64,000 bases of DNA from Microbulbifer elongatus. Lineage in GTDB: Bacteria; Pseudomonadota; Gammaproteobacteria; Pseudomonadales; Cellvibrionaceae. Positions 51,171-60,288 of this stretch are shown piece after piece. The position numbers and the translations under genes are program-made. Position 1 is the stretch's first letter; every line of letters begins with the position of its first letter. Where the stretch lies: positions 479,501-543,500 of the forward strand of contig NZ_JAIVKJ010000003.1 in assembly GCF_020524885.1 (NCBI RefSeq), given 5' to 3'. Below the pieces are notes generated by a model. That model was not told the DNA's origin. It saw only the letters and a list, made by a program, of their open reading frames with translations, and made no database searches.

Positions 51171-51202
51171 AAAAGGGGCACAACGAATGTTGCGCCCCTT
51201 TT
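51171..51202 (-). terminator. Terminator of the porin gene
   Basis: On the minus strand AAAAGGGGC…GCCCCTTTT with an inner CAAC/GTTG pairing and one mismatch, followed by a TTTATTTG stretch. It is about 38 nt after the porin stop and stands between the porin and M16 genes. The gap up to the M16 start otherwise holds only that gene's promoter. Confidence 0.85.
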
Positions 51203-51240
51203 CTATGTGTTCGAGCTTTTATGTATTCGAGTTCTAAAAC

Positions 51241-52176
51241 TTAGAACTTGAATTCAGTGCCTACGCCAAAGTAGCTGCGGTCGTAATCGTCCGCCGCAGT
51301 TTCATCGGTGTAGAAGGTGAATAACTTGGCGGCTTTGGACAGTTTGTAATCCAGGCCGAGGCTGAAGGTTTCGCCGTCGGTTTTTACGATGTCGGACTTG
51401 CCGTACTGGGCTTTGGCGGTCCAGTTGTTGATCTTGTACGCGACAGAAGTCATCCAGCCGTCCTGCTTGCTTTTGTCTGCTTTTTCCTGTTCTTCGAACA
51501 GGGCACCGACCTGCAGGTTGCCGAAGTTGTACTGGCCAACTACTCGGGATACATTCCAGTCATTTGCTTCTACGCCCATGTCGTAAGCGTAAGCAATGTA
51601 GGCACCGTTCTGGTCGTAGGCGAAGGAGATTGAGGTGCCGTTGTCGCGGGTGTCAATCTCATTGCCCTCGTCGTCAAACAGGGCTTCTTCTTTGTTGCTG
51701 ATGTAAGCTGCAGCCACTTTGAAACCGGCGAAGGACGGGGTGGTGTACTGCAGGTTATTGGATTCGCGGTTGTCGCTCTTGGTGACCAGGCTCTTGATAT
51801 CGCCCTCGAGGTCATTGAACAGGTCTACTTTTTTCTGCGCGACCTTGAGCGGGGTGTCGAACTTGCCACCGATCACCTGACCGAAGCCACCTTCCAGGCC
51901 CGCATAGATGTTGCGCTGGCTGAAAGTATCGCCTTCGCCATCCATGTTCACCTGGTATTCCATCTTGTAGATGCCTTTGATGCCGTTATCCAGCGGCAGC
52001 TCCCCTTTGACACCCAGGCGAGAAGCGTTGCTCTGTACATCGGTGGTCGCGCCGTCGCCCTCGTCATTGGACTGGAAAGAGGCATTCGCTTTACCGTAGA
52101 AGTTGAACACTTCTTCTGCATTGGCAAAGGTGGGAAGAGCCGCGGCCAGCGCCAGAGTCATAGCAGTCTTTTTCAT
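51241..52176 (-). CDS. General porin (Gram-negative porin family)
   Basis: 311 residues. A signal peptide (MKKTAMTLALAAALPTFANA) precedes a 16-strand-type barrel: VFNFYGKANASFQ at the first strand, constriction-loop PLDNGIKGIYKMEYQVN and SQRNIYAGLEGGFGQVIGGK, and a C-terminal Phe (YFGVGTEFKF). It is Porin_4-like (OmpC/anion-specific relatives of Cellvibrionales and Vibrio), passing small hydrophilic solutes. The leader upstream contains ATGTTT direct repeats near 52260 and a long 5' region (267 bp to comEC, divergent). Confidence 0.92.
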   Translation of the reverse strand: MKKTAMTLALAAALPTFANAEEVFNFYGKANASFQSNDEGDGATTDVQSNASRLGVKGELPLDNGIKGIYKMEYQVNMDGEGDTFSQRNIYAGLEGGFGQVIGGKFDTPLKVAQKKVDLFNDLEGDIKSLVTKSDNRESNNLQYTTPSFAGFKVAAAYISNKEEALFDDEGNEIDTRDNGTSISFAYDQNGAYIAYAYDMGVEANDWNVSRVVGQYNFGNLQVGALFEEQEKADKSKQDGWMTSVAYKINNWTAKAQYGKSDIVKTDGETFSLGLDYKLSKAAKLFTFYTDETAADDYDRSYFGVGTEFKF

Positions 52177-52443
52177 CGGTGGTCTCGTAAAGATGTGTTG
52201 ATTTCGGAAAAACGCTGTGTGTTATCAAGTTGCGGCGCAGTTTGCTGCAGGAATGTTACAAACATGTGAAACATGAAAATTATTTGAATCTTTTGTGACG
52301 AAAAGGCGGGAGGATAGTCACGACTGGTGGAAATGGGGTGTGCGAAGGTGCATTAGAGAACGCACTAAAGGAGCGCATGACAGAGGCGTATCAGAAGAAG
52401 GTTTCGGAATGGATTTCGAACGTATTGGTATGGAAGGTCAGGA
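52177..52443. other. Intergenic region between divergent porin and comEC
   Basis: 267 bp. It holds the porin promoter (AT-rich 52255-52310, with ATGTTT direct repeats on the minus strand) and probably the comEC promoter. A short plus-strand frame at 52338-52574 overlaps the comEC start and lacks support. Confidence 0.5.
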
Positions 52444-55047
52444 ATGACGGGGGTTGCGGGATATGGGGCCCCTCTCGGTCCGACTGGATCTTGTCGTTGG
52501 ACCGTCAGTCTGTGGGCCTGCGCGCTGGGTATTGGGCAAGTTGCCTGGTGGCCGCGGCTGCCTGGCAGCGCTGATCTCGCCAGTGTTGCCCTGTGGGTGT
52601 TGCTGGCCCTGTCGCTGTTAGCGGTGTTGGCTGGAGGAGGGGCCAGTACAGTTCGGCATTGGCGGCCACTGCTGATTCGTTTGCTGCTCCCATTTGCGCT
52701 GGGTAGCTGCTGGGCCTTGACGTTCAACCATCAATCACTGGAGCAGCGACTGCCTGCGGATCTCCACGGGACCGATCACGATGTGACCCTGCAAGTGGTT
52801 TCCCTGCCTCAGAGTGGCCCGGCGGTCTCCTATTTCGGTCGTTCGTCTTCATCTTCTTCCGGATACCTGGACGCCAAGTTTCGCGCGCGGGTAGTAGATG
52901 CGTCAGACCCCCGTTTCCTGCACCGCGACCTGGAGCTCGGCTGGTACCGTATGGCGCACAGGGACGCGGCGCGTCTGCGGGCAGGAAGTCGCTGGCAAAT
53001 GCGAGTGCGCCTGAAACAACCAAGGGGCAGCGTTAATCCATACACGTTTGATTACGAAGCATGGCTGCTGGAGCAGGGGATATTTGCCACGGGTTATGTC
53101 CGGGAAAGAGACAGGCCGCCTGAATTTATTGCGCCGGGGCGCGGCCTTTCCGCGCTGAGAGAGCGAATCAGGGATCGGCTGGGTTCCATGTCGACTGCAG
53201 GGGGCGGTGGGGAGGCATACCGGCATTCGGGCCTGTTTCGCGCGCTGCTGCTGGGGGACCGCGGCGGCGTCGATGGGGACACTCGGTTGTTGCTGCAGCG
53301 CACCGGCACAGCCCATCTGCTGGCGATCTCCGGGCTGCATGTGGGGATGATTGCGGGCTTCTTTTTCCTGATCGGCAGCGTTCTTTCTCGGACCATCGGT
53401 GCGCTCCGGGCCAGTGCGTGGGTAGGCAGCGCTGCACGCCTGTTGCGGATGGGGGCTCGCGGCCATCCTCTGTTCTTAGCGGGACTGACAGCGCTACTTG
53501 GTGCGGCGGCTTATACCCTCGTCAGTGGTGCACCGCTGTCGGCTCAGCGCGCACTATTCATGACGGGAATCGGAATCTGCGCGCTGTTATTCAGGCGCCG
53601 GGTAGGCGGTCAGCTGGCATTTGCCGCGGCACTCTGTGGGGTGCTGCTATGGCAACCACTGGCTGTACTGAGCGCGGGCTTTTGGCTTTCATTTATTGCC
53701 GTTGGGGCGTTACTCATCCGCTTCCAGGGGCGGCATGTCCAAAGCGCGCCCACGAGCCAATCGTTGAACGCTGCCGGTATATCGGGAATGCCCGGACGTA
53801 TGGCGGAAAGCTTGCGTACGGCGATTCAGGGGCAGTGGGCAATTTTGATCGCACTGTTACTGCCATCCACTCTGCTATTTGCCGGTATAAGTCTTAGCGG
53901 GCTGTTCCTGAACCTGGTTGCTATCCCCTGGGTAGGACTGGTGATTTTGCCTTCGATTTCGTTGGGGGCGGTAGCTCCCGAACCTATTGGAGGAATCCTG
54001 TTGAGTGTGGCGGACGTGAATCTCGATTGGTTGCTCACGTTCCTCGCGACTGCAGACTCCTATGTACCCGGGTGGCAGCCGCTTCCCGCAGTCCGCTCGG
54101 GTCTGATGATTCTCGCCGTCTGTATTTGTGGTGCGGTGTTGCTGTTGCCGAGCGGGGTGCCGGGAAGGGCTCTGGGCTGGTGTCTGCTGCCTGCCTTGCT
54201 AAGTGCGGCTTTGCCCTGGCAGCGCGCGCGGGAGCCGGGTTTTGAGCTCACGGTTCTGGATGTAGGGCAGGGGCTGGCGGTGGTCGCTTCCACGGAAACC
54301 CATACGATGGTGTTCGATACCGGTCCGAGCAGCGCCAGTGGCTGGAGCTCGGGGGTGAGCATTGTCTCCCCGTATGTACTGAACAGCTCCGGGCAACATC
54401 TGGATCTACTGGCAATCAGTCATGGAGATCTCGACCACTCGGGCGGTGCCGAGGGTGTACTGGCGGAGCTTGAAGTCGCTGCGATCGCGGCTCCGGGGCG
54501 GTTTGTGGAACGGTTCAGAGGGGAGGAACCCATACACGCGACCAGCCGCTGTATGGCCGGACAGCATATTGATCTGGGTGAACTGTCGGTGGAATGGCTG
54601 TGGCCGCGCTCGGACACGATCAGTGGCGAGGAAAATGACCACAGCTGTGTGGCCCTACTGCAGTGGCGGGGTGTGCGCGTGCTGCTGACCGGCGACATTT
54701 CCGCCGACGTTGAGTATCAGCTCGCTGCTGAAAACCCGGATTTCTCCTCTGTCGACCTGCTGATTGCGCCGCATCACGGCTCGCGTACTTCAACTTCCAT
54801 GGCTTTGATTCAGTGGGCGGCGCCGGAGCGTGTTGCCTTCAGTGCGGGCTATCGCCATCACTTCGGGCACCCGCATCCGTCCGTTGTGCAAAGGCTATCG
54901 AGTCAGGGAGTGGCCCTGTTTAACACCGCGGACACCGGTGCGGTGCGCTTCAACTGGTTGCCAGGCGCAATGTCGCCCCATGTGTATTGTGGCCGCGAAA
55001 CCGGCAAGTTCTGGCGGACAACCGGGCCTTTAGCTGAGTGCGATTGA
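52444..55047 (+). CDS. comEC: DNA internalisation protein ComEC/Rec2
   Basis: 867 residues. The competence domain carries LLAISGLHVGMIAGF in the first half and about ten membrane spans. The C-terminal metallo-beta-lactamase-like domain begins FELTVLDVGQGLAVV and has SHGDLDHSGG (HxDxDH-type metal motif) and APHHGSRTS. This is the inner-membrane channel for uptake of single-stranded DNA in natural transformation. An N-terminal DUF4131/OB-like domain (about 60-200) precedes the channel. It is the first gene before a cluster containing exbB-exbD-msbA-lpxK-kdsB, as in related gammaproteobacteria (E. coli ycaI-msbA-lpxK). Confidence 0.93.
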   Translation: MTGVAGYGAPLGPTGSCRWTVSLWACALGIGQVAWWPRLPGSADLASVALWVLLALSLLAVLAGGGASTVRHWRPLLIRLLLPFALGSCWALTFNHQSLEQRLPADLHGTDHDVTLQVVSLPQSGPAVSYFGRSSSSSSGYLDAKFRARVVDASDPRFLHRDLELGWYRMAHRDAARLRAGSRWQMRVRLKQPRGSVNPYTFDYEAWLLEQGIFATGYVRERDRPPEFIAPGRGLSALRERIRDRLGSMSTAGGGGEAYRHSGLFRALLLGDRGGVDGDTRLLLQRTGTAHLLAISGLHVGMIAGFFFLIGSVLSRTIGALRASAWVGSAARLLRMGARGHPLFLAGLTALLGAAAYTLVSGAPLSAQRALFMTGIGICALLFRRRVGGQLAFAAALCGVLLWQPLAVLSAGFWLSFIAVGALLIRFQGRHVQSAPTSQSLNAAGISGMPGRMAESLRTAIQGQWAILIALLLPSTLLFAGISLSGLFLNLVAIPWVGLVILPSISLGAVAPEPIGGILLSVADVNLDWLLTFLATADSYVPGWQPLPAVRSGLMILAVCICGAVLLLPSGVPGRALGWCLLPALLSAALPWQRAREPGFELTVLDVGQGLAVVASTETHTMVFDTGPSSASGWSSGVSIVSPYVLNSSGQHLDLLAISHGDLDHSGGAEGVLAELEVAAIAAPGRFVERFRGEEPIHATSRCMAGQHIDLGELSVEWLWPRSDTISGEENDHSCVALLQWRGVRVLLTGDISADVEYQLAAENPDFSSVDLLIAPHHGSRTSTSMALIQWAAPERVAFSAGYRHHFGHPHPSVVQRLSSQGVALFNTADTGAVRFNWLPGAMSPHVYCGRETGKFWRTTGPLAECD

Positions 55048-55222
55048 ATGTGAGGGCGCGATAGCCACCATCGGGCGAGTCGAGCACGTTCGCGGCGCGA
55101 GGGTGTTCACATTCATAGGCCGGCGGGGAAAACACATGGGAGGTGCGAAGTGGTTCAAGTATATGGGACTGCCTAAGTGGTACTGTCACGCACAATTTCA
55201 GCAGCTAGATGTTTTGCATTGT

Positions 55223-56047
55223 ATGAAAAAGAATCACATATCCGGCGCCATCCTGATGGTTGCCGGCCTGTCATTCTGCGGCGCGACTGCAGCCGACGAG
55301 TGGAAGTACTCCATCGGTACCGATATCAGCAGCGGTAAATACGGGGACACCGAAGAAACCGAGATCGTCGCCACGCCCTTTACCGTCAGTTATTCCCCCA
55401 ACGCAAGCTGGACGTTCAAGGCCTCAATGCCATGGACCAGTATTGAAGGTCCCGGCGGGGTCATTCCCGGCGGCGATGGCGGAATCGTTGTTGGTCCGGG
55501 TAACGGACGCGGAAATGGAAATGGTGGGAACCAAACCGGCGATGAAATCGTGTTAACTGAGGAGTCAGGTCTGGGAGACCTGTGGTTGACCGGTACATAC
55601 AGCCTGCAACCGATCGCCGAACAGTACTTTTTTGACCTCTCCGCCAAGTACAAGTTACCGGTGGGGGATGAAGACAAAGGCCTCGGCACCGGTGAAGTGG
55701 ACTACACGCTGCAGGCCGAGATGTTTACGGTGATCGATAATTATACGCCGTTTGTGACCGTCGCCAGGAAGTTCAAGGGCGATCTTCCCGAAACGGAACT
55801 GCGGGATGTCTGGTACACCTCCATCGGCAGTGGTTATAAGTTGAGCGAGGTGGCGAGTGTCGGCGCGTCTCTGGATTACCAGCAGGCCGCGACGTCTCAA
55901 AGCGATCGGCAGACGGAGCTATTCGGTTATTACAGTCACAGACTCAGCGCGCAATGGACGGGCATGGTCTATGGCTATCTCGGCTTGGCCGATGGTAGCC
56001 CGGACCAGGGCTTTGGCTTTCAGATCAGTTACCGCCCGATGGACTGA
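55223..56047 (+). CDS. Outer-membrane beta-barrel protein, transporter-like
   Basis: 274 residues. I use ATG 55223, which gives a signal peptide (MKKNHISGAILMVAGLSFCG, cleaved near GATAAD); the longer frame from 55103 has no signal. The mature part alternates amphipathic strands (TFKASMPWTSIEG; YFFDLSAKYKLPVG; FGFQISYRPMD) in the style of the transporter/MetA-pathway-of-phenol-degradation family. A Gly-rich, uncharged insertion (GGVIPGGDGGIVVGPGNGRG and on, about 74-100) would be a flexible surface loop. Cargo unknown. Confidence 0.72.
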   Translation: MKKNHISGAILMVAGLSFCGATAADEWKYSIGTDISSGKYGDTEETEIVATPFTVSYSPNASWTFKASMPWTSIEGPGGVIPGGDGGIVVGPGNGRGNGNGGNQTGDEIVLTEESGLGDLWLTGTYSLQPIAEQYFFDLSAKYKLPVGDEDKGLGTGEVDYTLQAEMFTVIDNYTPFVTVARKFKGDLPETELRDVWYTSIGSGYKLSEVASVGASLDYQQAATSQSDRQTELFGYYSHRLSAQWTGMVYGYLGLADGSPDQGFGFQISYRPMD

Positions 56048-56138
56048 CGGGCAGTACGGAGCGATTAGCGGGTAAGGTGTGATCACAGGGTGATTATCCA
56101 GACTGCGTGACAAGAATGTTAAACAGGAGACATAAGTG

Positions 56139-56912
56139 ATGCGAATTCCATTTAAATCCACTGCATTGGCCGCGGCGGTTGCTGCTATGGCCGCTCTGCC
56201 GCTGGCCTGGGCAGATGACGATATGCCGGAGACCGATACTGCCGACACTGAAGTGGTGGAAGTAGCAAACACTGTTCCCAGTGACCGCATCATTGGTTAT
56301 TTCAGTGAGTTCTTTGGTGAAGACACCGAGACCGTTGCTGCAGGCCTGCGCGATGGCAGTATCCAGTACGTTGCACCGGTAGAGGACGCAGGGACTGACA
56401 CAGAGACGGAAGCTGAGACGGATACAACCCACGGTGACACCGACTCCCATACCTCCGTGGATGACCCGGAAGAAGTAGAAGACGGCGCTGATTCCGCCGC
56501 CGGTATGGGTTGGGGTAACGTGGTCATCAGCATGGCGCTCGCCGAGCAGCTGGCTGGGATTTCCCAGGCGGAAGCTCTTGAAGGGGAAGAGGGCATGACC
56601 GCCAATGAGTCCCTGAACGAAATTCTGCGTATGCGCCAGGAAGATGGCATGGGCTGGGGCCAAATTGCCCGTAGCCTCGGTGTTAATCTCGGTGAGGTAA
56701 TGAGCGGTATCCGTTCAAACCGCCCTGATATGACTGAAAAGCTGGTGCGTAAGGAAGAGCGTGCAGCATCCCGTGCTGAGCGCATGGACAAGGCGGGCAA
56801 GCCGGAAAAGGTTGCCAAGCTTGATCGACCCGAGCGTCCAATGAAAGCGGAACGTCCGGAAAAGCCCGAGCGTCCGGAGAAGCCCCAGCGCCCTGAGCGC
56901 CCGGGACGATAA
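56139..56912 (+). CDS. Exported low-complexity protein with basic PE(K/R) C-tail
   Basis: 257 residues. ATG 56139 has AGGAGA at 56125-56130 eight bases upstream; a GTG at 56136 is in frame. MRIPFKSTALAAAVAAMAAL and cleavage near AWADD give a signal peptide. The mature protein has an acidic Thr/Asp/Glu-rich region (about 85-115). The middle contains MGWGNVVISMALAEQLAGIS and MGWGQIARSLGVNLGEVMSG, two related GWG helices that I know only from uncharacterised secreted proteins. The tail of ~40 residues is Pro-Glu-Lys/Arg repeats. Domain charge runs from acidic to basic. Function unknown. Confidence 0.7.
   Translation: MRIPFKSTALAAAVAAMAALPLAWADDDMPETDTADTEVVEVANTVPSDRIIGYFSEFFGEDTETVAAGLRDGSIQYVAPVEDAGTDTETEAETDTTHGDTDSHTSVDDPEEVEDGADSAAGMGWGNVVISMALAEQLAGISQAEALEGEEGMTANESLNEILRMRQEDGMGWGQIARSLGVNLGEVMSGIRSNRPDMTEKLVRKEERAASRAERMDKAGKPEKVAKLDRPERPMKAERPEKPERPEKPQRPERPGR
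56795..56909 (+). repeat. PE[K/R] low-complexity repeats at the C-terminus
   Basis: Tandem codons for [RK]-P-E-[RK] and similar (KAERPEKPERPEKPQRPERP is the purest part), close to the stop codon. In-frame and Pro-rich, so probably extended and surface- or peptidoglycan-interacting. Confidence 0.8.
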
Positions 56913-57223
56913 GCGGCGGCGGGTGCCAAGCCTCCGCCCCGTTGTATGCATTGTGCGACAGCCACCATCTGGTGGCTGTTTCCGTTTTTGGAGGCGCAAA
57001 ATGGGGGCGGATCACCGTGACTCCCTGATCCGGGCTCGTGGGAATACCCGCGACAGGTCTCGCCTGAATTCGTATGTAACTTTGGTCACAGAGATAAAAT
57101 TCATACCACTCAAGGACTTAGCCAACCCGATGAGCTGTGATAGAGTCTCTGACTTAATTTGAAGTCGATACAAACGACGCGACCCAATAACAAAACCCTT
57201 CCGCAGTCTGGGGCCAATAAAAA
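56913..57223. other. Gap between the secreted protein and exbB
   Basis: 311 bp without a gene. It holds the terminator at 56959-56989. AT-richer stretches around 57080-57200 probably carry the exbB promoter, though no clear -35/-10 pair was found. Confidence 0.6.
56959..56989 (+). terminator. Terminator of the secreted-protein gene
   Basis: CAGCCACC-ATCT-GGTGGCTG (stem 56959-56966 / 56971-56978) followed by TTTCCGTTTTT. It starts 47 nt after the stop. Confidence 0.9.
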
Positions 57224-57847
57224 GTGTTAGAAATAATCAAGTCCGGCGGCTGGCTGATGCTGCCAATCCTGCTCTGTTCCGTAGCTGTTATTGCCATTTT
57301 CATCGAGCGCCTGTGGACGCTGAATGAGCGCAAGATCGCACCCCGCGCCCTGCTGGGGCAGGTCTGGTCCAGTTTGAAGGGCAATCAGTTGACCACCGAG
57401 AAGATCAAGGAACTGCGTGATTCCAGTCCGTTGGGCCGTATCTTTGCCGCGGGCCTGGCCAACTCCAAGCACGGCCGCGAAGTGATGAAAGACAGTATCG
57501 AAGAGGCTGCCAGCCAGGTGGTTCACGAGCTGGAGCGCTTTCTGAATGTGCTCGGCACCATCGCCGCTGTTGCGCCGCTGATTGGCCTTCTGGGTACTGT
57601 GGTGGGCATGATCCAGGTATTTACCGCCATCATGCTGGAAGGTACCGGCAACGCCGGTGTTCTGGCGGGCGGCATCTCCCAGGCGCTGATTACCACTGCT
57701 GCAGGTCTTAGCGTAGCTATCCCGGCGTTGATGGCGCATCGTTACTTCCAGCGCCGAGTGGATTCCATCGTGGTGACCATGGAGCAGGAGGCCGTCAAAC
57801 TGGTGGATGCCCTGCACAGCGACCGCCGTATTGAAGCTGCAGCCTGA
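57224..57847 (+). CDS. exbB: MotA/TolQ/ExbB proton channel protein
   Basis: 207 residues, GTG start at 57224. Three membrane spans: around 8-28, then VLGTIAAVAPLIGLLGTVVG (about 108-127) and ISQALITTAAGLSVAIPAL (about 148-168). These are the proton-channel-forming segments of the ExbB/TolQ family. With the ExbD homologue encoded 29 nt downstream it should energise a TonB protein (no tonB is in the window) or another envelope machine. The msbA gene follows, an arrangement seen in several gammaproteobacteria. Confidence 0.93.
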   Translation: MLEIIKSGGWLMLPILLCSVAVIAIFIERLWTLNERKIAPRALLGQVWSSLKGNQLTTEKIKELRDSSPLGRIFAAGLANSKHGREVMKDSIEEAASQVVHELERFLNVLGTIAAVAPLIGLLGTVVGMIQVFTAIMLEGTGNAGVLAGGISQALITTAAGLSVAIPALMAHRYFQRRVDSIVVTMEQEAVKLVDALHSDRRIEAAA

Positions 57848-57876
57848 GCGCGCAACCACAGACTCAGGAGCGCGCA

Positions 57877-58296
57877 ATGCAATTTCGTCGCCAGAATACC
57901 GAGCAGGATGGGGTAAACCTCACGCCACTGATTGACGTGGTGTTTCTGCTGCTGATCTTTTTTATGGTGTCTACCACCTTCACCAAAGAGAGCCATCTCA
58001 AGCTGAACCTGCCGGAGGCCGCCGGCCCGCAGGCTGACAGTCCGCCCTCGACCATCGAAGTGCTGATCAACGCCGACGGCTCCTATTCCGTGGATGGCCG
58101 GGCGCTGATCAACAAGAAACTGGTCACTCTGAAATCTGCACTGTCGGAAGTGTCCGGCGGCGAGTACAATCGCCCGCTGATCATTACCGCAGATGCCACC
58201 GCACAACACCAGGCGGTGGTTCGTGCCATGGATGCCGCGGGGCAGCTGGGATTTGTACATCTCAGCATCACCACCCGGCAGCCGGACGAACAGTAA
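57877..58296 (+). CDS. exbD: Biopolymer transport protein ExbD/TolR
   Basis: 139 residues. A cytoplasmic N-terminus (MQFRRQNTEQDGVNLTPLID) leads to one membrane span with the essential Asp (IDVVFLLLIFFMV), then a periplasmic domain. It couples the proton-motive force with the ExbB homologue. CAGGAG before the ATG gives a fair Shine-Dalgarno. Part of an exbB-exbD-msbA-lpxK-kdsB run on one strand. Confidence 0.93.
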   Translation: MQFRRQNTEQDGVNLTPLIDVVFLLLIFFMVSTTFTKESHLKLNLPEAAGPQADSPPSTIEVLINADGSYSVDGRALINKKLVTLKSALSEVSGGEYNRPLIITADATAQHQAVVRAMDAAGQLGFVHLSITTRQPDEQ

Positions 58297-58410
58297 TCTA
58301 TAAAGTGTTTAGCCGCCGGGTGTGGCCGATGCCGCATCTGTGCCGTGCTTCCGGGGGCAACGAGTCCCCTGGAAGCTGCATTTCGCGGACAACACGCTGC
58401 CAAGATAGTT

Positions 58411-60249
58411 ATGGATAAATCCTCCCAGCCGGTGCTTAAGCCCCGTCACGGTGCCAAGACCTACCGCCGTCTCCTTTCTTACGCGGTTCCCCAGTGGCCG
58501 CTGTTTGTTGTCGCCGTGCTCGGTTTCCTCCTGTTTTCCAGTATGGAAGTCGTGCTCATTGCGGTCACCGAGTTGCTGCTGGATGCGGTTGGGGCGGGTA
58601 TTGAGCAGGGCAGGGGTTTCCTGTCCCAGTATGTGGCTGGCTTTTTCCCCGGTGGCATCATGCCCCAGGAAACCGCGCGCTGGCTGGTGCCGGCAGCGAT
58701 GCTGGTTATTATCATACTGCGTGCTATCGGCAACTTTGTCGGCAGCTACGGGCTTGCCTACGTAGCGCGTGCGGTGATTCATCAATTGCGCTCGGAACTG
58801 TTCGCGCATATCGGGCAGCTGCCCAGCAGCTACTTTGACCGCTACACCGGGGCCTTCCTGATCTCCAAGGTCGCCTACAACGTGGAGCAGGTCACCAATT
58901 CCATCACCAAGGCCTTGCGGACCATGATCCGCTCTTCGTTTACCGCGATCGGTCTGCTGACCTACCTGTTGCTGGTGAACTGGAAGCTGACCCTGACCTT
59001 CTTCCTGTTTGTGCCGATCATCGCGATTATTGTCGGCATTGTTGGCCGCCGTTTTCGCAAGCTTAGTCATCGAATCCAGAACACCATGGGGGACGTGACC
59101 CACGTAACTCAGGAAGCCATCAATGGCTATGAGGTGGTGCGGATGTACGGTGGGCGAAAATACGAGAATGCACGCTTCCAGGCGGCAAGCAATGCGAATC
59201 GGCAGCAGTTTATGAAGCTGGTCGTCGCAGACAATGCCAGCGTGTCGGTGATACAGACCCTGGTGGGCCTGGCTACTGCAGTGCTTGTCTGGTTCGCCCT
59301 GGCCCCGGGAATGGTCGAATCCATGACCGCAGGCGTGTTTGCCTCCTACATTGGTGCCGCGGCATCGCTGGCAAAACCAATCCGCAATCTGTCCGAAGTC
59401 TACGCCGAGATCCAGAAAGGGATTGCCGCGGCGGAGAGTATCTTCGAGGTATTCGATTCGCCCAAAGAGCCTACCGGTGGCACGCTGGCGCTACCGAGCC
59501 CGGTGACCGGCGCGGTAACCTTTGATCATCTCGGCTTTCGTTACAGTGAAGATGGTCCGAACGTGCTGAGCGATATCGACTTTGACGTCAAAGCAGGACA
59601 GACGGTGGCATTGGTGGGAGCCTCAGGTTCTGGTAAGAGCACGCTGGTCAGTCTGCTGTCGCGGTTTTACGAGCCCACATCCGGGCGTATTCTGCTGGAT
59701 GGGGTGGATATCACCGAGGTACCGGTTGCGGAGCTACGTGAGCAGATCAGTCTGGTTTCCCAGAATATCGTGCTGTTCAACGATACCGTGTATCGCAATA
59801 TCGCTTACGGAGAGCTTGAGAGTAAATCGGAAGCGGAGGTTCAGCGTGCAGTGGATCTGGCCCACGCCCGTCATTTTATCGACGAGCTGCCGGATGGCCT
59901 GAACACGGTACTGGGAGACAACGCGCAGATACTTTCCGGCGGTCAGCGCCAGCGCCTGGCAATTGCGCGGGCTCTGCTAAAAGATTCTCCGCTGCTGATT
60001 CTCGACGAGGCCACTTCGGCGCTGGACAACGAGTCCGAGCGCCACATCCAGGCCGCGTTGGCCGAAGTAATGAAGAATCGCACTACTTTTGTCATTGCAC
60101 ACCGTCTCAGCACAATCGAGAACGCCGATTGCATTCTGGTGATGGACCAGGGGCGTATCGCGGAAAGTGGTACCCACAGCGAACTGCTGGCGATGGGTGG
60201 GCGCTATGCGCTGCTGCTCCAGCAGCAGGCTGGTGGAACACTCAGTTAA
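58411..60249 (+). CDS. msbA: Lipid A export ATP-binding/permease protein MsbA
   Basis: 612 residues: six transmembrane helices in the first ~330 residues (ABC exporter type), then the ATPase domain. Walker A is GASGSGKST, signature [15 protein letters not shown], Walker B LLILDEATSALD, and His in IAHRLST. ATG 58411 matches the usual MsbA N-terminus; an earlier in-frame ATG at 58345 has no support. MsbA flips lipid A-core across the inner membrane. It is in the order msbA-lpxK-kdsB found in E. coli, here preceded by exbBD. Confidence 0.95.
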   Translation: MDKSSQPVLKPRHGAKTYRRLLSYAVPQWPLFVVAVLGFLLFSSMEVVLIAVTELLLDAVGAGIEQGRGFLSQYVAGFFPGGIMPQETARWLVPAAMLVIIILRAIGNFVGSYGLAYVARAVIHQLRSELFAHIGQLPSSYFDRYTGAFLISKVAYNVEQVTNSITKALRTMIRSSFTAIGLLTYLLLVNWKLTLTFFLFVPIIAIIVGIVGRRFRKLSHRIQNTMGDVTHVTQEAINGYEVVRMYGGRKYENARFQAASNANRQQFMKLVVADNASVSVIQTLVGLATAVLVWFALAPGMVESMTAGVFASYIGAAASLAKPIRNLSEVYAEIQKGIAAAESIFEVFDSPKEPTGGTLALPSPVTGAVTFDHLGFRYSEDGPNVLSDIDFDVKAGQTVALVGASGSGKSTLVSLLSRFYEPTSGRILLDGVDITEVPVAELREQISLVSQNIVLFNDTVYRNIAYGELESKSEAEVQRAVDLAHARHFIDELPDGLNTVLGDNAQILSGGQRQRLAIARALLKDSPLLILDEATSALDNESERHIQAALAEVMKNRTTFVIAHRLSTIENADCILVMDQGRIAESGTHSELLAMGGRYALLLQQQAGGTLS

Positions 60250-60288
60250 CGAGAACATTTGATAACAGGGATAGGAGCGCATCGCGCA

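Noticed and set aside
52338-52574. Short plus-strand frame upstream of comEC
   Set aside because: Overlaps the comEC start in another frame, with no Shine-Dalgarno and a Trp/Arg-rich random-like product.
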